Source of the DNA: Candidatus Fermentithermobacillaceae bacterium
GTDB lineage: Bacteria > Bacillota > Sulfobacillia > Fermentithermobacillales > Fermentithermobacillaceae
Length of the DNA stretch: 36,217 bases
NCBI GenBank assembly: GCA_012842425.1
Contig: DUSU01000078.1
Coordinates: 1 to 36,217, forward strand
Reading direction: 5' to 3'
In this document: piece by piece, positions 1-7,864 of the stretch
How positions within the stretch are numbered: the stretch's first letter is position 1
Layout of the letters: each line of letters begins with the position of its first letter
Program-made: the position numbers and the translations under genes
Notes under the pieces: model-generated
Database searches by the model: none
What the model was told of the DNA's origin: nothing
What the model saw: the letters and a program-made list of their open reading frames with translations, nothing else

Positions 1-1
1 C

Positions 2-937
2 CCGCCTCCGTACATACTCTGGCCGGCGAGGGTCCTCTATCTGGCGCCCCTCCTCGGGGTATTCTGGGCGGGCAACCCGCTTGAGCCGGCCACGCAGGCA
101 GTGTACCGCATCTACTGGACCGGTCTAAACCGGGGCTCTATGGTCTCGGCGCTGTGCCTCGGGGTTACGGCTGCTTCCATCTTTTCGACCGTAAGGATGC
201 CTCGGCCGCTCGCGCGGAGGTCCTTTGTACCCCTCTCTCTCCTTGAGGTCTTGAGCCTTGCGCTCATCATCGTCTCGGGATTCCTACTTCCGGCTTCCTG
301 CGGCCCTGAGGTCCGGGCGTGGGCCGTAGCTGAGGAAACCTACGACTTCGAGTCGTCGCTCGTCTTCAATACTCCTGTCAACATCAAGGAAGTCAGTCTG
401 GTGAGCGACCGTTCGGGCGAATCCGGAGGGTACACGAGTCTCGCCGGGTTCAAGAGCTTGCCGCTGCAGGATACGGTGCAGTTCGACTGGGCAGACCCGG
501 TGCGGACCGCGGTAGCGAAAGGAGAGGATACCGCGCCGGCGACCGGTCCCAGCGTTAGGGAGCTCCTCGCAGAGTTCCGGCTGACAAGATACGCAGACGC
601 GGTATCGTTGCAGGTGTCTGAAACCCTGGCGCCGAGGGCTATCGCCCAAGGGTTTCAGCTGCAAGGACTGGATACTCTGCTCGGATGCTCGCCGGAGGAC
701 CTAAGCGGCGAGACATCCATTGATGTTCCGCCCGGCTACTCGGTCACCGTGAGCTGGTGGAACACGGTAGACTTGCCGGAATCGCTCAAGTACGCCGTCA
801 AGTCCACCGCCCGGATAGCCCACAGGCTCCAGGCAGTCTACTTCGGTGAATCTTACGCTGAGGTAACCCCTGTCACGGAAGGGATAACGTACTACCGGCT
901 TACTTCTAGGGTAAGGCGGTATTCGGGCCAAGACTGA
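2..937 (+). CDS. C-terminal part of a membrane-associated protein of unknown function, 5' truncated by the window edge
   Basis: The frame of ORF 101..937 stays open back to base 2 (PPYILWPARVLYLAPLLGVFWAGNPLEPATQAVYRIYWTG...), so the GTG at 101 is probably not the true start. Hydrophobic segments (LYLAPLLGVFW, LEVLSLALIIVSGFLLP) precede a soluble domain. Confidence 0.6.
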   Translation, partial: PPPYILWPARVLYLAPLLGVFWAGNPLEPATQAVYRIYWTGLNRGSMVSALCLGVTAASIFSTVRMPRPLARRSFVPLSLLEVLSLALIIVSGFLLPASCGPEVRAWAVAEETYDFESSLVFNTPVNIKEVSLVSDRSGESGGYTSLAGFKSLPLQDTVQFDWADPVRTAVAKGEDTAPATGPSVRELLAEFRLTRYADAVSLQVSETLAPRAIAQGFQLQGLDTLLGCSPEDLSGETSIDVPPGYSVTVSWWNTVDLPESLKYAVKSTARIAHRLQAVYFGESYAEVTPVTEGITYYRLTSRVRRYSGQD

Positions 938-980
938 CGTCGGGTAGACGTCCATTGAGAGTCCACGAAGGCCCAATCAT

Positions 981-1016
981 GAGACTGAGGGGCAGCACTC
1001 GCTGCCCCTCAGTCTC
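981..1016. terminator. Strong hairpin between convergent genes, probable bidirectional terminator
   Basis: gagactgaggggcag-cactcg-ctgcccctcagtctc: perfect 15-bp stem with a 6-nt loop between the stops at 937 (+) and 1042 (-). Confidence 0.8.
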
Positions 1017-1041
1017 TTCGTATCGCTCCGGGTGGTTAGGG

Positions 1042-2919
1042 CTAGTCTCCGGTAGCCGGCCTGAGCCCCGGCTTCGCCCTCACGGGCGCTTCCTCGACTG
1101 TCTCCTCCACCACAGGGGCTCCCGTAAACTGCTTTTCGTACAGGGATTTGTAGAGCCCGCCTTTGGCCACGAGCTCCTCGTGGTTGCCGACCTCAACCAC
1201 CCTACCCTTGTCGATCACATAGATCCGGTCGGCGTTCCTTATGGTTGACAACCTGTGGGCTATGACGATAGATGTCCTGCCCTTAAAGAGTTTCTCCAGA
1301 GCTCGCTGTATCAAAAGCTCTGTATAGGCATCCACGGACGAAGTTGCCTCGTCCAGTATGAGTATCCTCGGGTTGGCCAGTAGGGCGCGGGCGAACGCCA
1401 GGAGCTGCCTCTGACCCACTGACAGCCTGGACCCTCTCTCCCGTACTTCTGTGTCGTACCCTTCGGGCTGCCTCATGATGAAGTCGTGGGCGCCGACCAT
1501 CTTGGCCGCCTCTTCGACTTCCTCATCGGTGGCTGTCAGCCTACCGTAGCGGATGTTCTCGCGTATAGTACCGGAGAACAGCACGGTGTCCTGAAGCACG
1601 ATCCCCAGGTTCTGTCTGAGCGACTGGATGGTCACGTCACGTACATCGTGACCGTCGACCAAGACCGCGCCACCCTGGACATCATAGAACCGGCACAAGA
1701 GGTTGATGACCGAGCTCTTGCCGGCCCCGGTCGGACCCACGAGAGCTATGGTCTCGTCGGGTTTCGCCTCAATGTTCACGTTGTGGAGCACGGGAAGGGA
1801 CGGGTCGTACCCGAAAGTGACGTCTTTGAACTCCACGTGGCCTTTCAGCTCGCCGAGTTCGATGGCGCCGGGCTTATCTTTGACGTTAGGCTCGGTATCG
1901 AGCACCTCGAACACGCGCTCAGACGACACGGCCGCCTGGAGGACCAAGTTCCATACCTCGACCAGGTTTCTGATAGGCCAGAACAACCTATTGGTGTAGT
2001 TGACGAAGATAGTAATGGTGCCTATGGTAACGGCGGCATCGCCCAGGGACATCCTGATCCCGCCGTAGTAGTAAACCAGCACCACACCCAGAGTGCTTAT
2101 GATATCGACCAGCGGGAAGAACGCGGCGTGAAGCCTTGCCGCTTCCATCTGGGCCTCGAAGTTCTGGCGGTTGGTATCGGTGAAGCGGTCCTGGTTCTGG
2201 TCTTCCCTGGAGAAAGCCTGGGTAATCCTCATTCCAGAGATGGACTCCTGCAGGTTCGCCGTTATGTCGGCAAGCCTACGCCTGGTCTTGTGATAGGCGC
2301 GGGTAAGCTTCGACTGCAGGAAGAAGATGGCTATGAAGAGCAGGGGCAACGTGATGAACGTCACCAGCGCCAGGCGGGCGTTCAGCTTAAGCATTATATA
2401 GACGATGCCGAAGATGTTGACCAAATCAGAAAGGAGGTTCAAGGAGCCTCCGGCCAAGAGCTGGTTTATGGCCTCTACGTCGTTTATCACCCTGGACATG
2501 ATCCGCCCTGCCTGAAGCCTGTCGTAGAAGTCCAGGCCCAGGTCCTGAAGGTGGACGAACAGCCTCTTTCTGATGGAGTAAAGCATCCGCTGCCCTGTCC
2601 AGGACATGATGTACGTCTGAGTGTACCTGAGGACCGCTATCGCTATCTGGAGCCCCATGTAGAGCGCAACCAGTTTATGCAGCATCTCGTACGTGGCAGT
2701 GTGCGTCTCAACAAGGTCCACAATGCGCCCGATTATGACCGGCCCTTGGAGCCCGAGTATGCCCAGGGTTATGACCAGCGCCATGGCTATCAGCAGGCGG
2801 CCCAAGAACGGCATTACAAACTCCTTTGTCCTTCCCAAGTGCTGGAAGTTTACGTTCTTCAGGCTGAGGTCGTCGGAATCCAGCCGCCCTCGCCCGGGTC
2901 CGTGAAAGTGCATACCCAT
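1042..2919 (-). CDS. ABC transporter ATP-binding/permease protein (exporter half, heterodimer partner 2)
   Basis: Six-TM exporter domain; Walker A GPTGAGKSS, signature LSVGQ, Walker B ILILDEATSSVD, H-loop IVIAHRLST. Confidence 0.95.
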   Translation of the reverse strand: MGMHFHGPGRGRLDSDDLSLKNVNFQHLGRTKEFVMPFLGRLLIAMALVITLGILGLQGPVIIGRIVDLVETHTATYEMLHKLVALYMGLQIAIAVLRYTQTYIMSWTGQRMLYSIRKRLFVHLQDLGLDFYDRLQAGRIMSRVINDVEAINQLLAGGSLNLLSDLVNIFGIVYIMLKLNARLALVTFITLPLLFIAIFFLQSKLTRAYHKTRRRLADITANLQESISGMRITQAFSREDQNQDRFTDTNRQNFEAQMEAARLHAAFFPLVDIISTLGVVLVYYYGGIRMSLGDAAVTIGTITIFVNYTNRLFWPIRNLVEVWNLVLQAAVSSERVFEVLDTEPNVKDKPGAIELGELKGHVEFKDVTFGYDPSLPVLHNVNIEAKPDETIALVGPTGAGKSSVINLLCRFYDVQGGAVLVDGHDVRDVTIQSLRQNLGIVLQDTVLFSGTIRENIRYGRLTATDEEVEEAAKMVGAHDFIMRQPEGYDTEVRERGSRLSVGQRQLLAFARALLANPRILILDEATSSVDAYTELLIQRALEKLFKGRTSIVIAHRLSTIRNADRIYVIDKGRVVEVGNHEELVAKGGLYKSLYEKQFTGAPVVEETVEEAPVRAKPGLRPATGD

Positions 2920-4694
2920 TACCGATCACCGCCTTCCGCTACAGCGACTTCTCGCTCGAACTCTTCTTTCTCTTGGCTCCTGAACTGGAGGTCATAGATG
3001 GCGGTGTAGATCCCGCCCTTCTTGAGGAGTGTTTCGTGGGTCCCTTCTTCTACGATCCTTCCTTTATCCAGCACGATGATCCGGTCGGCATTCCGGACCG
3101 TCGAAAGCCTCTGCGCGATGATAAAGGAAGTCCTGTCCTTCAGGAGCTCGGTGAAAGCCTTCTGGATCTGCATCTCCGTCTCAACGTCAACGCTCGAAGT
3201 CGACTCGTCGAGGAGGAGTATCCGCGCGTCCATGAGAAGCGCCCTGGCGATGGCAACCCTTTGCTTCTGGCCGCCCGACAGGCCAACGCCGCGCTCTCCG
3301 ATCACGGTGTCGTAACCGTTGGGCAGGCTGCCTATAAAATCATCGATGTGGGCGGCTTTGGCGGCCCTGCGGATCTCTTCTTCTGTGGCTTCCGGTTTTC
3401 CGTAGGCGATGTTGTCTCTGAGAGAAGCGGAGAACAGGAAGGTCTCCTGCGTAACCACGCCTATATTTCTTCTCAGGCTCTCCAAGGTCACATCCCGGAT
3501 GTCATGCCCGTCCACCAGGATGCGTCCTTTCGTCACGTCGTAGAACCTTGGGATCAGGTTTATGAGGGTCGATTTACCCGATCCGGTCCCGCCCAAGACC
3601 GCGATGGTCTCACCGGGCTTCACGCTGAAGTTTATGTCCTCAAGCACCATGTTCTCTCCGTCGTAGGCAAAGCTCACGTTCTCAAACGTGACGGCGCCCT
3701 TCACGCGGGGGAGGGGTTTGGCATCGGGCTTGTCGGTTACGTCGGCCTTTGTATCTAGGATCTCGAAAATCCGGTCGCCGGCTGCGATGGTCCTCTGGAC
3801 GCCACTCACCCACATCCCGAGCATCCTGACTTGTCGCAGGGTATCCAGCATGAGGGCGTTGAACGCGACCAGGGTACCTACGCTAAGGGCTCCGGCGATG
3901 ATTTGCCTACCGCCCCAGAAAAAGATTAACGCCAGCGATGACTCGACGAGCAGCATCATCCCTGCTTCGTTCGCTGCCGACGCACGGACCGTATCGATGT
4001 TCTTCTTCAGAAGTTCCATGTTGTCCCGCTCAAACTTCTCGGTCTCGTGCTGCTTTCTGGCGAAAGCCTTAACAACTCGCTGTCCGGTAACATTCTCCTG
4101 GAGCGTGGCTGTGAGGACCGCAAGCATCTGCTGGATGGCCCAGAACCTCGGACGGATGACCGTGGAGTATATCTTCACCCGCCAAGCCAGTATGGGTACC
4201 GGGATCATGGCGACAAGCGTCAGCCTCCAATCAAGAGAGAGCATGAGGGCGATGGACGCAATAAACCTGACCGTCGCCGCCACAATCCTGATGATCTGGT
4301 GGGCTAGGAAGTTCCTCGTTTGCTCCACGTCCGCGGTAACCCGGGACATGAGCTGACCCGTCTGTGCTTTATCGTAGAAGCTGAACGAGAGCTGCTGCAG
4401 GTGCTCGTAGAGTTTGTTGCGGATATCGAATATGATCCTCTGCCCTGCCCAAGACATCCCGTAGCGCTGGGCGTAACCCAGGGCGGCGGCCACCGCCGAG
4501 GCGCCCGCCATTAGCAAGACTCCCCAGAGCAAGCGGTCCCAAGCTCTATTCCCAAATATGTCGTCGACAATCCACTTCACAATGAGCGGCTGCACGAGTT
4601 CCATGCCCGTTATCGCGAAGACCAATATGAAGGTGATCACATAGATCTTCCAGTATGGAACGGCAAACTTCGTGAGCCTCTTAAGAGTACGCAA
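2919..4694 (-). CDS. ABC transporter ATP-binding/permease protein (exporter half, heterodimer partner 1)
   Basis: Walker A GGTGSGKST, signature LSGGQ, Walker B ILLLDESTSSVD, switch loop IIAQRLST (Gln in place of His). Overlaps the downstream partner by 1 nt. Confidence 0.95.
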   Translation of the reverse strand: MRTLKRLTKFAVPYWKIYVITFILVFAITGMELVQPLIVKWIVDDIFGNRAWDRLLWGVLLMAGASAVAAALGYAQRYGMSWAGQRIIFDIRNKLYEHLQQLSFSFYDKAQTGQLMSRVTADVEQTRNFLAHQIIRIVAATVRFIASIALMLSLDWRLTLVAMIPVPILAWRVKIYSTVIRPRFWAIQQMLAVLTATLQENVTGQRVVKAFARKQHETEKFERDNMELLKKNIDTVRASAANEAGMMLLVESSLALIFFWGGRQIIAGALSVGTLVAFNALMLDTLRQVRMLGMWVSGVQRTIAAGDRIFEILDTKADVTDKPDAKPLPRVKGAVTFENVSFAYDGENMVLEDINFSVKPGETIAVLGGTGSGKSTLINLIPRFYDVTKGRILVDGHDIRDVTLESLRRNIGVVTQETFLFSASLRDNIAYGKPEATEEEIRRAAKAAHIDDFIGSLPNGYDTVIGERGVGLSGGQKQRVAIARALLMDARILLLDESTSSVDVETEMQIQKAFTELLKDRTSFIIAQRLSTVRNADRIIVLDKGRIVEEGTHETLLKKGGIYTAIYDLQFRSQEKEEFEREVAVAEGGDR

Positions 4695-4712
4695 GAAGTG
4701 ACCCTCCTCCGG

Positions 4713-4967
4713 CTACTCCGTAACCTTTTCCGGTTCTTCAGATGCCTTAACGATTTTGCCAAGTTGGTCGATGGTATCAGACAACATCCGCGTTACATGC
4801 TCTGCCTTGATAAGGATGATTCCCGCTCCGTGCCGGCTGGCGAAGACCATTATCTTGTCTCCTATTTCAATGCCGTACTCTTTTCGTGCCTCGGCGGGGA
4901 TAACTATCTGCCCCCGCTCCCCAACAGTCGCCGAACCCAAGAACTTGTTACGCAATATGTGGCTCAA
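4713..4967 (-). CDS. AbrB/SpoVT-type DNA-binding transcriptional regulator
   Basis: GSATVGERGQIVIPAEARKEYGIEIGDKIMVFA matches the SpoVT_AbrB fold. TTG start at 4967 with an upstream GGGGAGAGAGGG; the ORF track extends to an ATG at 5021. Confidence 0.85.
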   Translation of the reverse strand: MSHILRNKFLGSATVGERGQIVIPAEARKEYGIEIGDKIMVFASRHGAGIILIKAEHVTRMLSDTIDQLGKIVKASEEPEKVTE

Positions 4968-5026
4968 GCCGTTATCCCTCCTCTCCCCTGAGGTCTGATT
5001 ATGTACTGTAATGATTATCATGAGAC

Positions 5027-5055
5027 GTATGACTTCTCATACATGTCGTCATACA
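5027..5055. promoter_or_regulatory. Candidate operator upstream of the abrB-like/ABC operon
   Basis: GTATGA-cttc-TCATAC inverted repeat (5027-5042), with TCATACA repeated at 5037-5043 and 5049-5055, lying just downstream of a minus-strand TTGTAG-N17-TATGCT promoter-like sequence. Confidence 0.45.
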
Positions 5056-5287
5056 CATGTAAGCATACTACGATTTGTTTCGCACTACAAGTATATCGTG
5101 ATACGAACTATCCAATCCACCCAAGAAATCCGCCTAACCTACGATTGTATATAGAACGGGGAGTGGAGGTGGGGATCATTCTGCGAACCATCTCGCCTGC
5201 CGGCGCCTTGCAGCGAGGAGCGGTTTTCCGGCTAGGAAAACAAACCTCCAGGCAAAAAGGTGTTTCCGGTTCGTACGCAGAAGATCG

Positions 5288-6046
5288 TTGCCGGTGAATC
5301 ATGCATTGATTTTGTCATTCCTTACAGCTACTGCCAAGAAGTCGGTCGAGGCGAGAGTCGCCAGGGCCCGAGATGGGGACTCCCGGGAGCGGGAGGACCT
5401 TATCCGTGACTATACCCCGTTTATCCTGAAGACCGCTTCGACCACGGCGGGAAGATACCTTACAGTTGGAAGAGATGACGAAGTCAGCGTGGCTCTCCTG
5501 GCCTTTGACGAAGCCATAAACGCCTACTCCAGCCCACGACCGGGATTTCTGGCTTTTGCGGCCACGGTGATCCGCAGGAGGCTCATCGACTACTACCGCA
5601 AGGAAAACCGCCGCGACGAAGTCCCGTTTTCGTCGGTCACTCCTCTGGATGATTCGGAGGACTGGCCAATTGATGCCCAGGCCTCGAGGACATACGATTT
5701 AGACGGTTGGTCAAAGGTCCTTGAGAGAAGGGACGATATTGAAAGGTGGCAAGAGGCTCTGAGACCGTACAGGTTGAGCCTCAAGGATGTGGCTAAGGCA
5801 GCACCCAAGCACGCGGACGCCAGGGAAAGGGCGATGAGCATTGGCCAAATACTCGCAACTCACCGGGTGCTTAAGGAGAAGTTCCTAAGGGAAAAGAAGC
5901 TGCCCATACCCGAAATCCTGGCCATCCTTCCGGATGACTTGAGGGTATCGAAAAAGACACTGGAGAGGCAGAGGGCCTACATAACGGCTATCGCCTTGAT
6001 CGTTGCCCATAATCTAGGGAGCCTTCGAGAGTTTCTTGAACTATAG
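5288..6046 (+). CDS. sigI: RNA polymerase sigma factor SigI
   Basis: SigI-type sequence (AKKSVEARVARARDGDSREREDLIRDYTPFILKTAS...GFLAFAATVIRRRLIDYYRKENRR) followed directly by an RsgI-type gene. TTG start; the exact start is uncertain. Confidence 0.9.
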   Translation: MPVNHALILSFLTATAKKSVEARVARARDGDSREREDLIRDYTPFILKTASTTAGRYLTVGRDDEVSVALLAFDEAINAYSSPRPGFLAFAATVIRRRLIDYYRKENRRDEVPFSSVTPLDDSEDWPIDAQASRTYDLDGWSKVLERRDDIERWQEALRPYRLSLKDVAKAAPKHADARERAMSIGQILATHRVLKEKFLREKKLPIPEILAILPDDLRVSKKTLERQRAYITAIALIVAHNLGSLREFLEL

Positions 6047-6068
6047 GGATAGCGGCAGGTGAACTAAG

Positions 6069-7763
6069 TTGAGCCAAAGACGCGGTTTGGTGATAGAGCG
6101 CTCCGGCGATAAGGTAACGGCAATTACCAAGAGCGGCGAGTTCGTGACTTGGAGAGACGACCGCGACCTCATTCCGGGAGAAGAAGTGTTATTGCCTGCG
6201 CCGCGGTTTCAGGGCTTTTTCTGGAAGAGGGTTGTCCCGGCGACTGCGCTGGCCGCCATCCTTATAGTTACATCCTTCTTTGGATACCGTCAGTACCTGT
6301 ACGCCAGGCCGGTCCTGGCATACGTGACCTTTGACACCTCGGGCGAAGTCCCCGCGAGCATCGAACTCGAGGTGAACGACCGCGGTCTGGTGAAAAGGGC
6401 CGTCGCCCTCGACGATGCCGGGGCGGAAGCCCTTTCGCGGATAACCGTGGAGATGCAGTCTGTGCAGACCGTCCTCATGAGGCTGCGAGAGACTATGCCC
6501 AGCGTCACACAAGTAATAATCGCCTTTATCCCGGTGACAGAGGAAAGCGCTCCGGAAAGCAAGATGTCTTCCAAGGTCTCAGGCCTTGCCCAGCGGGTCT
6601 TTGACTCGGCGGGAGAGGCGACGGCCGTAATGCTCGATATGGAGACCAGGGCAATAGCCCAGGAACTCGGGCTTTCGGCCGGAAGGGCGGCTCTCTGGGC
6701 GCTCTGGAACCTGGAGGTAGATGCGTTGCAGGAACCGGGCTCTGAGCCCGGCACAGCTCAGACGGTGGATCCGGGACAAGCCGAGCCAGCATCGACTGAA
6801 GTACAGACAGGACTTGTGGGGTCTCCGGACGATGAAGAGCCTGTGGGCTCCCAGTCTACCCAGACCATAAGCGGCGGTCCGGCAGGGTCGTCCTCGTCGG
6901 GTGGAGGCGAGAAATCTACACAACCGGGGCAGGGTTCCGGCAAAGCACCACCCAAGGGAACCGGAACAACCGTCCACGAGGACCCCGTAAACCCCGGCGG
7001 CTCGACCAAGCCCCCTTCGCCCCCGAAACCGGGCGGTCCAAAGGAACCTGACAGCAAGACGCCGCCGGGCCAGCAGAAGAAAGCCGACACCCAAGCTCTA
7101 CTGGACATGATCAAGAAGAGCCTTCCCGAGCTCAAGTGGGACGACGGTGGGAAGTTGGATCCGAAGAAGTCCGACAAGGAGCTGGAGAAACTCGCGAAAG
7201 ACTGGCTAAAGGGGCTCCTTGAGGTATCCAAGTCCCACGAGGACAAAGATGACAAGGACAAAGAAAAGGATAAGGACAAGAGCAAAGACAAAGATGACGA
7301 CCGGGATAGACGGGATAAGGACGACAACAAGAAGGAGAGCAAAGGGAGCACAGTAGATCCTAAGCCGGCGTCTCCCGGCGGTTCGTCCTCCGGAAATAAA
7401 GACAATAGCAAAGGGCCCGGCAAAGAACAAGAGAAGCAGGGCAAGCCCGACAAGCAGGATAAGAACCAGAAGAACCCGAAGGACAAAGATAAAGACGATA
7501 GAGACGACAAGCAGGGAAGCGGTAAGGGTAAGAACCCGGGGAGCGAGTCCGGATCGATCTACAAGGGATCGGATAAGTCGGGAGACGACAAGTCCTCCTT
7601 GTGGGGCTCGTACGGAAAGGATAGCGTAGGCAGTTCCGGCAAGAAAGAGCCGCATTCTTCGGGCGATAAAGAGGACGGGAAGCCAAACTCGGGTAGCAGC
7701 AATACGGGATATCGCAGTCCTTTGTGGTGGACCTCTGAGTTCCTTAGAAGGCTCTGGAAGTAA
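6069..7763 (+). CDS. RsgI-family anti-sigma factor with a low-complexity charged C-terminus
   Basis: N-terminal RsgI domain (RRGLVIERSGDKVTAITKSGEFVTWRD), single TM (VVPATALAAILIVTSFFGY), middle domain PASIELEVNDRGLVKRAVALDDAGAEAL, then a long K/D/S/G/P-rich tail. TTG start with RBS GGCAGGTGA. Confidence 0.88.
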   Translation: MSQRRGLVIERSGDKVTAITKSGEFVTWRDDRDLIPGEEVLLPAPRFQGFFWKRVVPATALAAILIVTSFFGYRQYLYARPVLAYVTFDTSGEVPASIELEVNDRGLVKRAVALDDAGAEALSRITVEMQSVQTVLMRLRETMPSVTQVIIAFIPVTEESAPESKMSSKVSGLAQRVFDSAGEATAVMLDMETRAIAQELGLSAGRAALWALWNLEVDALQEPGSEPGTAQTVDPGQAEPASTEVQTGLVGSPDDEEPVGSQSTQTISGGPAGSSSSGGGEKSTQPGQGSGKAPPKGTGTTVHEDPVNPGGSTKPPSPPKPGGPKEPDSKTPPGQQKKADTQALLDMIKKSLPELKWDDGGKLDPKKSDKELEKLAKDWLKGLLEVSKSHEDKDDKDKEKDKDKSKDKDDDRDRRDKDDNKKESKGSTVDPKPASPGGSSSGNKDNSKGPGKEQEKQGKPDKQDKNQKNPKDKDKDDRDDKQGSGKGKNPGSESGSIYKGSDKSGDDKSSLWGSYGKDSVGSSGKKEPHSSGDKEDGKPNSGSSNTGYRSPLWWTSEFLRRLWK

Positions 7764-7864
7764 CCTATCTTGTCGCCCCGTTTGAGACCCTGAGGTGATT
7801 GCGCAGGGAGTCTCCAAGACCGTAGAATTCTGGTAAGCGATCGTAGAACGCTTGGGGGCTTTTC

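Noticed and set aside
1486-2997. 503-aa plus-strand ORF
   Set aside because: Antisense to the well-supported ABC transporter gene; no domain-like sequence, a GC-driven shadow ORF.
2973-4514. Several plus-strand ORFs of 64-261 aa
   Set aside because: Antisense to the partner-1 ABC transporter with no recognisable motifs.
5060-5287. Autogenous SigI promoter upstream of sigI
   Set aside because: No convincing SigI-type -35/-10 pair at correct spacing was seen by eye.
6189-7817. Minus-strand ORFs, including Ser/Leu-rich 250 aa and hydrophobic 203 aa
   Set aside because: Mirror images of the low-complexity rsgI tail; the composition is explained by the antisense of Lys/Asp/Ser codons.
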